Source of the DNA: Thalassotalea algicola
GTDB lineage: Bacteria > Pseudomonadota > Gammaproteobacteria > Enterobacterales > Alteromonadaceae
Length of the DNA: 64,000 bases
Direction of reading: 5' to 3'
Assembly: GCF_012932965.1 (NCBI RefSeq)
Contig: NZ_JABBXH010000001.1
Location: 806,001-870,000, forward strand
Shown here: positions 55,407-64,000 of the stretch, piece after piece
Layout of the letters: each line of letters begins with the position of its first letter
Numbering within the stretch: position 1 is the stretch's first letter
Notes under the pieces: model-generated
Told to the model about the DNA's origin: nothing
What the model saw: only the letters and a program-made list of their open reading frames with translations
Databases searched by the model: none
Program-made: the position numbers and the translations under genes

Positions 55407-57578
55407 CTAGTATTCAAACCATTTTTCTGGTCTATGGTGATAGTAGCCTTGAGCAAATTCAATCCCTAGTTCTATAAGATGCTCTTGAGTCGCTTTATCT
55501 TCAACAAATTCAGCAATGCAGTCTTTACCCATTTCTTTGGCGAGTTTGTGCATGGTTTCAACAAATACTTGGTTTAAACGGTTATTGCAAATGTCTTTAA
55601 TAAAGCTGCCATCAATTTTTATGTGATGAACAGGAAGTTGCTGTAAATAACTGAAAGATGATAAGCCACTACCAAAATCATCTAACGAAAATTCACAGCC
55701 CATTTCTGACATTTGACCAATGAATTTAGTTGCCGATTCTAAGTGAGTTATTGCGTAAGTTTCAGTGATTTCAAAGCCTATCCGGTTAGGGTTAATATGA
55801 TATTTTTCAAACATATTACTGACGAATTCTTTAATATCTTTATCTGCTAATGTAATACCAGACAAATTAATACTGTAATGGCCATTATCTCCTGTATCAG
55901 CAATGCTTTTACACGTTGCTTCTATAACCCAGCGATCTAATTTAGTGATTAAGCCAAACTTCTCACAAGCAGGAATAAAGTGATCGGGTGGAATAATTTC
56001 ATCTTGTCGACTCTTAAGCCTGACTAATACTTCATATTTGGGAATATTAATATCACCTTGCAGCGCATTAATATGTTGACGATATAGCATAAAGCGATTT
56101 TCATTAAGTGCTGCATCTATGTCTTTAATGACTGACATTTCTTGTGCGTGTTGTATCAGCGCTTGGTCATCACTTTGGTATAACTGCGCGCGATTGCGAC
56201 CTTTCTCTTTCGCAATTCGAACTGCCTGCGCTAGAGAATTAAAAATTCGCTCTCTTGAGATCTGATCTGTATCGATATGCAAAACACCGATGCTAGCAGT
56301 TAGCTTTATTAACGACTCTTCGGTGACATAACTTAAATCATTAATAAACTGTTTAAGTTTATTGGCACAAGCTTGCGCATGCTCGAACGATAAATCAGGC
56401 ACTAAAATCGCAAACTCATCATTACCTAAACGACTACATGCCACATTTTCTGGTAGGTAGCGCTTAAGCTCAATTGATAAAAAGTTTAAAACGCTATCTC
56501 CTACTGCATAGCCGTAACCATTATTAATAAGCTGGAACTGGTCAATATCAACTAAGAGCACAACGCCATGGGTAGGGTTATCTTTTGCTTGGCTTATAAA
56601 GTTAGTTAAGCTCTGCTCAAAGGTCGCTCGATTCATCAACCCCGTTAGCGCATCATGTGTAGCGTTGAATTCCAACGCCTTTTTAATCGCATAATGCGAG
56701 CGTGCTCGTTGGCGCTGGAACAAGTAAAACGCTAGAATAATTGCACTCGCAAACAGCCATAAAATTAGTGCTTTAATAACACTTTTAACTAAAATGGAGG
56801 ATTGGTAATTAGGTTCTTGTCGGATAGCCAGTTGCCAGCGGGTTCCAGGTATTTCTTTCACAAAACTAAACATTTGTACTTCTTCGGCACTCATTTCAAT
56901 ACCCGCTATATGTTCATCTGTAGTGGTTGTAGTGCTTAACTCTATTTTTCCGATTAAATCAGTACGCAGTAAGAAAAGTTCTTGATGTGGTAATTGGTAT
57001 TTAATTAAAAGAGATTCAAAAACCGTAGTATTAAACGCTACAAAAAAGTACCAGCCCTGTTTACCAGGGATATTCAGAGGTTCTAATAAATCATAATGAA
57101 TGCTATTGCTACTACGATGCAAAAACAAATGCTCTTGGCTACCGACGTCAACTGTGGTTCTAATTTCGTCCTTACAGTCATCAAGAAAGTCACCCGTGAT
57201 ATGCTTTAGCACTCCTTGCGCATTGTTGTCGATAATGGCAAATAGCCTTAAATCACTAAACTGATTTTTCATCAGTTTTAGCAATTGCATATATTCTTCT
57301 TTACTAGCTAGCGGCCCTTTATTTGCTAATGCTGCAATTTGCGTATAGTTTTGTCCTTGAAAATGAATTACGTCAGTACGTAATTGAGCCAAATATTCTT
57401 GATAATCAGCTAAAACACTGTCGGTAACTGATTTCATTAAGGCATGTTGATAGCTTTTGTGTAATTGAACAGAGGAATACGCATTCCAAAGCACCAGCGC
57501 TAAAAAAATTAAGCTGGTTAATAAAATAGTCCGACGAGATGCAATGATTTCTTTCATTCGCTTAGCTGGAACGCTCAA
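55407..57578 (-). CDS. Membrane GGDEF/EAL protein, probably a cyclic-di-GMP phosphodiesterase
   Basis: This 723-residue protein has membrane helices near residues 15-33 and 270-290 around a periplasmic sensor loop of about 230 residues. The GGDEF domain is altered (SRLGNDEF), so synthesis is doubtful. The EAL domain reads EVL but keeps the catalytic Glu, the Asn in YSINLSG, Glu in FEITET, the Asp pair in LDDFGSG, Lys in HIKID, Glu in CIAEF and Gln in FAQGYY. Breakdown of cyclic-di-GMP is therefore likely. It lies close to the copper operon but has its own upstream region. Confidence 0.9.
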   Translation of the reverse strand: MSVPAKRMKEIIASRRTILLTSLIFLALVLWNAYSSVQLHKSYQHALMKSVTDSVLADYQEYLAQLRTDVIHFQGQNYTQIAALANKGPLASKEEYMQLLKLMKNQFSDLRLFAIIDNNAQGVLKHITGDFLDDCKDEIRTTVDVGSQEHLFLHRSSNSIHYDLLEPLNIPGKQGWYFFVAFNTTVFESLLIKYQLPHQELFLLRTDLIGKIELSTTTTTDEHIAGIEMSAEEVQMFSFVKEIPGTRWQLAIRQEPNYQSSILVKSVIKALILWLFASAIILAFYLFQRQRARSHYAIKKALEFNATHDALTGLMNRATFEQSLTNFISQAKDNPTHGVVLLVDIDQFQLINNGYGYAVGDSVLNFLSIELKRYLPENVACSRLGNDEFAILVPDLSFEHAQACANKLKQFINDLSYVTEESLIKLTASIGVLHIDTDQISRERIFNSLAQAVRIAKEKGRNRAQLYQSDDQALIQHAQEMSVIKDIDAALNENRFMLYRQHINALQGDINIPKYEVLVRLKSRQDEIIPPDHFIPACEKFGLITKLDRWVIEATCKSIADTGDNGHYSINLSGITLADKDIKEFVSNMFEKYHINPNRIGFEITETYAITHLESATKFIGQMSEMGCEFSLDDFGSGLSSFSYLQQLPVHHIKIDGSFIKDICNNRLNQVFVETMHKLAKEMGKDCIAEFVEDKATQEHLIELGIEFAQGYYHHRPEKWFEY

Positions 57579-57812
57579 AAACTACCTCAAATTTAGTGAG
57601 CCAATACGCTCTGATTAGGTTTTTACTTTAACTAACCATATTTGAGCGAATATATTCAATATTATGTTTTACCTTAAAATCCGTGGCGTAGTGCTCTTAC
57701 CACCTTAATTTATAGCAGGAAATAAAAATACTGCCAGCAGAGGTAAGCAATTATAAAACAGCCAGTTATCAATATTTTTGCAAGAGCTAATTAAATGTAT
57801 CGCTGAAACTCG

Positions 57813-58208
57813 CTATTCTTCAAAGTAGCCATGTGGAACTGGCTTCATCGATTCTGGATCAACACATACAAAAGTCACATCATGTACTTCACATATCACA
57901 CAATGAGTAGACTTATTACGCACTAAAACATCAACCGTAATGGAGGTTCGGCCAAGATTTTTAGTTTTCATGCCAAACTCAATGATATTGCCCTTAAAGG
58001 CTGGCGAGCGGAAATTAATTTCACCAAAGCGTGCTGTCACCATCGTCATATCGTCTTTATTACCTAGCTGACACTTGGCATAGATGTATAGCTCTTCATC
58101 AATCCACGACATCATAGTGCCACCAAATAAGGTATTGTTATGATTGAGGTTACCCGTTTGAACCAAACGACGACCGTAAAACACCCATTCTTGAGACTGC
58201 TCGTTCAT
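57813..58208 (-). CDS. Acyl-CoA thioesterase, hotdog fold (YciA-like)
   Basis: This 131-residue single-hotdog protein shows LNHNNTLFGGTMMSWIDEELYIYAKCQ, the family's active-site segment with the conserved Asn, GG and Asp. ARFGEINFRSPAFKGNIIEFGMKT is the second conserved strand region. It hydrolyses acyl-CoA to fatty acid and CoA in the cytoplasm. It is divergent from ubiE with about 150 bp between the starts. Substrate chain length cannot be judged. Confidence 0.9.
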   Translation of the reverse strand: MNEQSQEWVFYGRRLVQTGNLNHNNTLFGGTMMSWIDEELYIYAKCQLGNKDDMTMVTARFGEINFRSPAFKGNIIEFGMKTKNLGRTSITVDVLVRNKSTHCVICEVHDVTFVCVDPESMKPVPHGYFEE

Positions 58209-58360
58209 AAAGACTACCGAAACTTATAAGGACAAAGAGCATATTTTAGCACAGATGTTTGATCCGCATTGATAAATGGCGAAGTTTGCTGTGTTGTTGC
58301 TGATTTTAACTTTTGCATGCAGTACACTAGCGTCAACTTGACAGAGTAAGCGAATAATTC

Positions 58361-59137
58361 ATGTCGGAACAGCAACAAAACAATACAAATTCTAGCGAAA
58401 ATCAAACGCATTTTGGTTATCAAACCATTGATAAAAAAGATAAAGAATCGCTGGTTGCCGGAGTATTTCACTCTGTAGCGCAACAATATGACATTATGAA
58501 TGATTTGATGTCATTTGGTGTTCATCGTTTATGGAAACGTTTTACCATAGATGCATCAGGTGTCCGCCCAGGCAATAATGTATTGGATTTGGCTGGCGGT
58601 ACCGGTGATTTAACGGCAAAATTTTCGCAGCTGGTTGGCAAAGACGGCAAAGTGATATTAGCGGATATCAACAGCTCAATGCTCAATGTTGGTCGCGATA
58701 AATTGCGAGATAAAGGTTTAGTTCAGAATATTGAATATGTTCAAGCCAATGCCGAGTACTTACCTTTTGAAGAAAACACATTTGATATTGTTACTATCGC
58801 ATTTGGTCTTCGAAACGTAACCAATAAAGATCGTGCATTACAATCAATCTACCGCGTGTTAAAGCCTGGTGGACGCTTACTAGTTTTAGAGTTTTCCAAA
58901 CCAGAACACGAATTGCTAAATAAAGCTTACGACTTTTACTCATTCAATATTTTGCCGAAAATGGGCGAATTTGTTGCAAAAGACGGCGACAGTTACCAAT
59001 ATCTAGCCGAATCAATTCGTATGCACCCTGATCAGGAAACGTTAAAAACAATGATGGAAGACGCTGGGTTTGAACAAGCCACTTATCACAACCTAACAGG
59101 TGGCATTGTAGCACTTCATAAAGGGTACAAGTTCTAA
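58361..59137 (+). CDS. ubiE: Demethylmenaquinone/demethoxy-ubiquinol methyltransferase
   Basis: This 258-residue SAM methyltransferase matches UbiE/MenG. It begins with [36 protein letters not shown], has motif [17 protein letters not shown], and the family's segments [15 protein letters not shown] and [13 protein letters not shown]. It carries out a C-methylation in ubiquinone and menaquinone synthesis. It lies 3 bp before ubiJ and is the first gene of a ubiE-ubiJ-ubiB operon. Confidence 0.97.
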   Translation: MSEQQQNNTNSSENQTHFGYQTIDKKDKESLVAGVFHSVAQQYDIMNDLMSFGVHRLWKRFTIDASGVRPGNNVLDLAGGTGDLTAKFSQLVGKDGKVILADINSSMLNVGRDKLRDKGLVQNIEYVQANAEYLPFEENTFDIVTIAFGLRNVTNKDRALQSIYRVLKPGGRLLVLEFSKPEHELLNKAYDFYSFNILPKMGEFVAKDGDSYQYLAESIRMHPDQETLKTMMEDAGFEQATYHNLTGGIVALHKGYKF

Positions 59138-59140
59138 ACT

Positions 59141-59791
59141 ATGAATACCTTTATGCACCCGCAATTGTTTTGCAGTGTTATAGAAGTCATTGCCAACAAA
59201 GCTATCGAGCTAAGCAAAAGTTCAGCAAATGCGTTGGCACAATTATCTGAAAAATCCTTAATACTTAGTTTAAGTGAACTTGGTTTTGCGATTCAGCTAC
59301 AAGTTATCGACGATAAGCTATTAGTAACTAGCCCTAAAAGCGACACTAATGAGCCACCGGCAACTGCTGATTGCATAATCACCACTAGCCTGTCTACCCT
59401 TCATGAGATTAAAAGTGAGCACCAACTTACTGAGTTAATCAAGCAAGATAAACTCGATATTCAAGGTGATATCAAAGTTGCACAAAAGCTCGCAGCATTG
59501 ATAGAAAATATTGATATTGATTGGCCCGCAGAGCTTGAAAAGCATATAGGTGATATCGCCACTCACAAACTCATCACGCTTGCCAAAAATATAAGTCACA
59601 AAGCTAAATTTGCTAAAAAGCAAATCACAAGTGATGCTAGTGAATATTTAGTCCACGAGCAAAAATTAGTTGTGGCAAAACACGAATTATCTCGTTTACT
59701 ACTTGGTATTAACGAAAGTGAACAACAAGTATCTATACTTGAACAGCGAGTATTAGCGTTAACTAATAAGTTAGAATCGGTAAGCAACTAA
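59141..59791 (+). CDS. ubiJ: Ubiquinone biosynthesis accessory factor (SCP2 domain)
   Basis: This 216-residue protein has an SCP2-type sterol-carrier domain in its first 110 residues ([18 protein letters not shown], then [17 protein letters not shown] with a pocket-lining helix) and a coiled-coil C-terminus. It matches UbiJ, an accessory factor that binds quinone intermediates and helps assemble the synthesis complex. The position between ubiE and ubiB, 3 and 22 bp away, supports the name. Confidence 0.93.
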   Translation: MNTFMHPQLFCSVIEVIANKAIELSKSSANALAQLSEKSLILSLSELGFAIQLQVIDDKLLVTSPKSDTNEPPATADCIITTSLSTLHEIKSEHQLTELIKQDKLDIQGDIKVAQKLAALIENIDIDWPAELEKHIGDIATHKLITLAKNISHKAKFAKKQITSDASEYLVHEQKLVVAKHELSRLLLGINESEQQVSILEQRVLALTNKLESVSN

Positions 59792-59813
59792 CTGCTTAAT
59801 ATGGAAAGCTCAC

Positions 59814-61454
59814 GTGCGTAGTATTCGAATATACAAAATAATCAAAACATTTCTTCAATATGGGCTTGATGAGCTACTGCCAAGAAATGCTATTCCTTGG
59901 TACGTCAAAATTGCTCGAATAGCGGTATTTTGGCTACGGAATAAACATAAAGATAAAACAAAAGCACAACGATTTCGCCTTGCCATTGAGTCGTTAGGGC
60001 CAGTATTTATTAAATTCGGGCAAATGTTATCAACTAGGCGAGATTTATTGCCTCAGAAGTTCGCCGAAGAATTAGCATTATTGCAAGATCAGGTTCCACC
60101 GTTTGATGGTGAACTGTCGTTGAAACTAATTAAACAGGCAATAGGCGAAGTTGAATTTGAGCAACACTTTAAAGATTTCAATACTCAATCACTAGCTTCC
60201 GCTTCGATTGCGCAAGTACATACCGCTACCTTGCTTGACGAGCAACAACAAGCACATGAAGTCGTCATTAAAGTACTACGCCCAGGTATCGAAAAAATTA
60301 TTCTGGCAGACTTAAAAGTCATGCTGATGTTTGCTGGCATCGTTGCTAAATGGTTACCTGATGGCAAGCGCTTACGTCCGAAAGAAGTGGTTAATGAATA
60401 CAAGAAAACCATACTTGATGAACTCGATTTAAACCGAGAAGCAGCAAATGCCATTCAATTAAAACGCAACTTCTCACTAGACCGACCGCAAGATCACCAC
60501 CTGTATGTACCTGAAATTTACAGCAGTTTTTCTCATAAAAATGTATTAGTAATGGAGCGTATTTACGGAATAGGTGTCGGTGAAGTTGAAACATTGACCC
60601 AGCTTGGTGTCGATATGAAATTACTTGCTGAGCGCGGCGTAGAAGTATTTTTCACCCAAGTCTTTCGAGACAGTTTTTTTCATGCAGATATGCACCCTGG
60701 TAACGTTTTTGTTGATGCGACTAACCCCGCAGATCCAACTTGGATAGCAATCGATTGCGGTATCGTCGGCACATTAAATAAAGAAGATAAGCGCTATTTA
60801 GCAGAAAATTTTGTGGCATTTTTTAATCGTGATTATCGCAAAGTTGCACAATTACATGTTGATTCGGGCTGGGTGCCTAGAAACACAAGTGTCGATGAGT
60901 TTGAATTTGCTATACGAACAGTATGCGAGCCAATTTTCAATAAACCGTTAGCGGAAATTTCATTCGGCCAAGTATTAGTCAATTTATTTAATACTGCTAG
61001 ACGCTTTAATATGGAAGTGCAACCACAGCTTGTTCTGCTGCAAAAAACCCTACTTTATATTGAGGGTTTAGGTCGTCAGCTTTATCCGCAACTCGACTTA
61101 TGGCAGACCGCAAAACCGTTTTTAGAAAATTGGGTACAGGAGCAAATGGGAGTTAAAGCAGTCTTTAACAAAGTAAAAGATAACCTCCCATTTTGGAATG
61201 AGAAGCTCCCTGAAATTCCTGACTTAATTTACGATTACTTAAATTCAGGTAAGCAGAACCATATAAAACAAATTGAATTACTCAGTAAAATTAGCCAACA
61301 GCAACAATCTAAATCTGCTCAGTTAAGCTTTTCGATTTTATCTGCAGGTGCCATGGTAACTACTGCATTATTAGCAAGCCAGGCCATGTTAATACCAGCG
61401 TCGGGGTTTGCAGTAGCTGCACTACTATTTATGGTTAAGGCCCTCAAAGCATAA
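59814..61454 (+). CDS. ubiB: Ubiquinone biosynthesis ABC1/ADCK-type kinase-like protein
   Basis: This 546-residue protein of the atypical kinase family starts with GTG. It shows the KxGQ-type segment [16 protein letters not shown], the Ala-rich loop [16 protein letters not shown], the ATP-site Lys in [21 protein letters not shown] and IDCGIVG, followed by two C-terminal membrane helices (about 499-540). It is required for ubiquinone synthesis, perhaps by extracting quinone intermediates from the membrane. It ends the ubiEJB operon and converges with an acetyltransferase gene with 10 bases between. Confidence 0.96.
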   Translation: MRSIRIYKIIKTFLQYGLDELLPRNAIPWYVKIARIAVFWLRNKHKDKTKAQRFRLAIESLGPVFIKFGQMLSTRRDLLPQKFAEELALLQDQVPPFDGELSLKLIKQAIGEVEFEQHFKDFNTQSLASASIAQVHTATLLDEQQQAHEVVIKVLRPGIEKIILADLKVMLMFAGIVAKWLPDGKRLRPKEVVNEYKKTILDELDLNREAANAIQLKRNFSLDRPQDHHLYVPEIYSSFSHKNVLVMERIYGIGVGEVETLTQLGVDMKLLAERGVEVFFTQVFRDSFFHADMHPGNVFVDATNPADPTWIAIDCGIVGTLNKEDKRYLAENFVAFFNRDYRKVAQLHVDSGWVPRNTSVDEFEFAIRTVCEPIFNKPLAEISFGQVLVNLFNTARRFNMEVQPQLVLLQKTLLYIEGLGRQLYPQLDLWQTAKPFLENWVQEQMGVKAVFNKVKDNLPFWNEKLPEIPDLIYDYLNSGKQNHIKQIELLSKISQQQQSKSAQLSFSILSAGAMVTTALLASQAMLIPASGFAVAALLFMVKALKA

Positions 61455-61464
61455 TTTTCTGGAA

Positions 61465-62088
61465 TTACTTGAGTATCAACTCCATGTAATCATGGCTAAC
61501 ACCTTTGCCATAGGTACTGTTCAGGTTCCCTACATGGTGACTTTGAGTAATAAAGCCCAAACGTTGATATAGCGCTTTCGCTTTAGGGTTAGTCTCGGCA
61601 ACATCTAAACAAACATGACTAAAACCAAGTGCTTGTGCTTGGTTTACTGCATACTCAATTAATTGTCTGCCGACCCCTAAGCCCTGACAAGATTCAGACA
61701 CAGCCAAATTGTGAATACACAATCGGTTCCTAACAGTCGGTTTGACGATTTGTTCAAATTTCAACCCTCGCACTAGCACTTTCAAGGCATCAACAAGAGA
61801 GTAATAGCGAAGAATATTAGTCAGAGCTGACCAAGCATAAGGCCAATTATTGTTAGGTTGACGTAAACCAAGCAAACCAATAACACGATCACCTTGGCAC
61901 GCGACAAAATGGCTACTAAATCCAAACTCACCACCACCTCGCAAATAGGCTTCTCGTAGAAATTCTAGTGCTTGATTTGAAGACTGCTGAGAAAATACAT
62001 AGCGATATGCTTCAGGGCCAGCACTGAACATCAAAGGAATAACATCCTCTACGTCGCTTGCATATGTTGGGCGTATATAAATTTTCAT
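61465..62088 (-). CDS. GNAT-family N-acetyltransferase
   Basis: This 207-residue enzyme has the GNAT fold: IYIRPTYASDVEDVIPLMFSAG at the start, VACQGDRVIGLLGLR as a central strand, and the acetyl-CoA binding segment LAVSESCQGLGVGRQLIEYAVNQA, followed by VCLDVAETNPKAKALYQRLGF. The ATG at 62088 is preferred over a TTG three codons upstream. The substrate is unknown. It converges with ubiB and may share its short terminator region. Confidence 0.88.
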   Translation of the reverse strand: MKIYIRPTYASDVEDVIPLMFSAGPEAYRYVFSQQSSNQALEFLREAYLRGGGEFGFSSHFVACQGDRVIGLLGLRQPNNNWPYAWSALTNILRYYSLVDALKVLVRGLKFEQIVKPTVRNRLCIHNLAVSESCQGLGVGRQLIEYAVNQAQALGFSHVCLDVAETNPKAKALYQRLGFITQSHHVGNLNSTYGKGVSHDYMELILK

Positions 62089-62173
62089 AATATTCAATCA
62101 AGTAATCTATACTTAAAACGTTACGTCTTTAAATATCACACCATTAATAAGAAAAGTACTGGCGGGAGCATTT

Positions 62174-62893
62174 TTGTTGCTGCTATTAAATAATCCGTTA
62201 GCTTTTTCACAAAAACATCAGGAGTTGTCGTTAGCCACTACGGCTTGGTGTCCCTATACCTGCAATTTTGAACCATTTGAATTTGGTATTATTGGTCATT
62301 ACATCACGCAAGTATTAGCCAAACATAATATAAACGTACATATACAAAGCTACCCTTGGTCTAGAGCGATAAATTTAGCAAATTCTGGTGCGGTTGACGG
62401 TTTGCTAACTGCGATTAAAAGTGAAGCACCGAATTTACTCTTAACCGACACCCCTATTACCGACTATCAAGTTTGCTTCTTTACACGTAACAACCAAGAT
62501 TGGCGCTATAAAATACCACTTGATTTCACAGGTATGCGATTAGGGGTTATTCAAGATTATGGATATGGAGAGCCTTTAGATTCCTACATTTTAAAAAGCT
62601 CCGCAGAATCATTAGTCATTAAAATTTCAGGCGATTTAGGGACTAAGCGTTTAGTGGACATGTTGTTAAATGACCGTATTGATATATTTGTTGAAGATAA
62701 AAAAGTAGTTGCATGGCAACTGGCACAGCACAATACGTCACAGTCATTTTTGCGCAATGCAGGCTGCTTACCCAAACAGCCATTCTATTTGGCACTTTAT
62801 CCGAATGACAAAAATAGACGCCTTATTGATTTGCTAAATCAGTTACTTGAAGATGAAGAAAATCAGCAAACATTACAAAGCCTATTCCAATAG
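62174..62893 (+). CDS. Periplasmic solute-binding protein, family 3-like
   Basis: This protein of about 239 residues resembles family-3 extracellular binding proteins: SLATTAWCPYTCNFEPFEFGIIGHYI, GLLTAIKSEAPNLL and LGVIQDYGYGEPLDSYI, with the second lobe LNDRIDIFVEDKKVVAWQL. The first usable start is TTG at 62174, preceded by GGGAG, which leaves only a short hydrophobic signal (LLLLNNPLAFS). The open frame continues upstream through LIRKVLAGAFLLLLLNN, a much better signal peptide, but holds no standard start. A non-standard start such as ATC or ATA, or a sequence error, should be considered. No transporter gene adjoins it. Confidence 0.65.
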   Translation: MLLLLNNPLAFSQKHQELSLATTAWCPYTCNFEPFEFGIIGHYITQVLAKHNINVHIQSYPWSRAINLANSGAVDGLLTAIKSEAPNLLLTDTPITDYQVCFFTRNNQDWRYKIPLDFTGMRLGVIQDYGYGEPLDSYILKSSAESLVIKISGDLGTKRLVDMLLNDRIDIFVEDKKVVAWQLAQHNTSQSFLRNAGCLPKQPFYLALYPNDKNRRLIDLLNQLLEDEENQQTLQSLFQ

Positions 62894-62966
62894 AGATTTG
62901 TTTTAAATCAAGGTAAAAAAATGAATTTTTGCTAAGTTTAATTAAAATTATGCGATAGGAGCTCGC

Positions 62967-63707
62967 TTGCAACAAACCATTAAGAAACTGACTGGATTTA
63001 TGCTTGGCAGTATTAGGGACTTAGCTCCGATTATTGCTGTTATCCTATTTTTCCAGCTGGCTATCATCCAACAACCTTTACCTAATGTTGCGCAAGTATT
63101 AATAGGGGTCTTGTTTGTATTGCTCGGTCTGACATTTTTTATTCATGGCTTAGAGCAAGGTTTATTTCCTATTGGTGAATCAATGGCCCATGCCTTCGCT
63201 AAGAAAGGCAGTGTTTTTTGGTTATTGATATTCGCATTTGCGCTGGGATTTGGCACGACTGTCGCTGAGCCCGCCCTAATTGCCGTAGCCGCAGAAGCAG
63301 CAAAAGTAGCAGCTGTTGGCGAAATGATTGCCAATACTGAACAGGCGATGGATGAATATGCGAATGGTTTACGGCTTACCGTAGCATTCTCTGTAGGTCT
63401 CGCCATTGTCTTAGGTGTTTTCCGAATTTTAAAAGGCTGGCCAATTCAGTGGCTCATTATTGGCGGGTATGTACTAGTTGTTATAATGACTATGTTTGCA
63501 CCTGTAGAAATTATCGGTATTGCCTATGATTCAGGCGGTGTCACTACATCAACCATTACTGTGCCGCTAGTGACGGCATTAGGTGTTGGCCTCGCGTCTT
63601 CAATTAAAGGTCGAAATCCAATGATTGATGGTTTTGGCTTGATTGCTATGGCATCGCTAACGCCAATGATCTTTGTAATGGCATACGGCATGGTGATGCT
63701 GTCATGA
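62967..63707 (+). CDS. DUF1538 membrane protein (first of a tandem pair)
   Basis: This 246-residue inner-membrane protein starts with TTG behind AGGAG. It has about seven hydrophobic helices and shows the family pattern: [20 protein letters not shown], then [24 protein letters not shown], then [22 protein letters not shown], ending with [25 protein letters not shown]1538 proteins are thought to be transporters, with no proven substrate. Its stop overlaps the start of a second, similar gene in an ATGA arrangement. Confidence 0.88.
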   Translation: MQQTIKKLTGFMLGSIRDLAPIIAVILFFQLAIIQQPLPNVAQVLIGVLFVLLGLTFFIHGLEQGLFPIGESMAHAFAKKGSVFWLLIFAFALGFGTTVAEPALIAVAAEAAKVAAVGEMIANTEQAMDEYANGLRLTVAFSVGLAIVLGVFRILKGWPIQWLIIGGYVLVVIMTMFAPVEIIGIAYDSGGVTTSTITVPLVTALGVGLASSIKGRNPMIDGFGLIAMASLTPMIFVMAYGMVMLS

Positions 63708-64000
63708 TCGGTGAATTATTTACACACCTTTGGCAAACCGTTGTTGGCACTATCAGTGACGTATTACCGATAGCCGCTATCATTTTTGGCTTCCAATTTG
63801 CTGTTATACGTCAACCAGTTCCAAATTTCAGTAAAGTTATTTTTGGCTTTATTTGGGTGTTAGTAGGCCTATCATTTTTCTTAGTAGGCCTTGAGTTAGC
63901 GCTATTCCCATTAGGAAAGCTAATGGCTCAGCAATTAACCGACCCAGTGTTTATTGCCGGAGGTGAAATCATTGAAGCCGCTAAGGCGACCATCAACTTA
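63704..64000 (+). CDS. DUF1538 membrane protein (second of a tandem pair), partial at the window end
   Basis: The ATG at 63704 overlaps the previous stop by four bases. The 99 codons visible encode a paralogue of the preceding protein: [20 protein letters not shown] aligns with its first helix, and [23 protein letters not shown] with its second. The two halves of the transporter are thus split into two coupled genes, where some other species have one fused protein. The gene runs off the right edge. Confidence 0.85.
   Translation, partial: MIGELFTHLWQTVVGTISDVLPIAAIIFGFQFAVIRQPVPNFSKVIFGFIWVLVGLSFFLVGLELALFPLGKLMAQQLTDPVFIAGGEIIEAAKATINL

Noticed and set aside
58214-58486. 90-codon frame antisense to the start of ubiE
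   Set aside because: It overlaps the ubiE promoter and first codons, has no ribosome site, and has no recognisable domain.

Overview
The window is AT-rich, densely coded chromosomal DNA from a gammaproteobacterium. The ubiE-ubiJ-ubiB cluster, prlC next to rsmJ, polA near a gor-type glutathione reductase, an HI0933-type flavoprotein, a DUF2986 micro-protein, and the many cyclic-di-GMP and two-component genes suggest a marine Alteromonadales, most likely Colwelliaceae (Thalassotalea or Colwellia-like). That placement is inferred from gene content and was not tested by a search. I see no rRNA, tRNA, CRISPR array, prophage or intact insertion sequence.

Layout. Positions 1-5020 hold a partial CadC-like regulator and a histidine kinase/response regulator pair. 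The pair is divergent from a three-gene envelope operon of two membrane proteins and a secreted HExxH peptidase. Positions 5100-7000 look accessory: a small DUF4177 gene, a stretch with hairpins and an attC-like half site, and an Mrr-type restriction nuclease with a PUA-like N-terminus. Positions 7000-17500 carry two diguanylate cyclases, an AraC-type membrane regulator divergent from a DUF2306 gene, an ABC-2 exporter, a PhzF isomerase, an FKBP isomerase and small exported proteins. Positions 17700-27000 are polA, glutathione reductase and a 1520-residue propeller/PAS/GGDEF/EAL protein. The polA upstream region has two perfect DnaA boxes and a possible leader peptide. Positions 27200-36300 are mostly housekeeping: prlC, a glycosylase and rsmJ, then a chemoreceptor, a Cys-rich micro-protein whose ribosome site lies inside a terminator stem, peroxiredoxin, ferritin behind a Fur-like palindrome, an HI0933 flavoprotein and a ceramidase-like protein. 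Positions 36400-40400 hold a hybrid histidine kinase and a GH9 lipoprotein.

The clearest self-contained system is at 40493-47940. A palindromic operator, a second imperfect copy and a -24/-12 sigma-54 promoter precede a HlyD-like adaptor, an ABC ATPase, a MacB/FtsX-type permease, an NtrC-family activator and its sensor kinase. The arrangement suggests a membrane-stress or drug-export module that controls itself.

Positions 47980-55310 form a reverse-strand copper/silver efflux operon: a His/Met/Cys-rich exported protein, a CusB-like adaptor with a decayed CusF-like tail, CusA, two PepSY membrane proteins, and a winged-helix regulator whose receiver domain has lost its phosphorylation site. 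No CusC channel or partner kinase is present. Positions 55400-64000 hold a GGDEF/EAL protein, a thioesterase, ubiEJB, an acetyltransferase, a periplasmic binding protein and a tandem pair of DUF1538 membrane genes, the second cut off by the window end.
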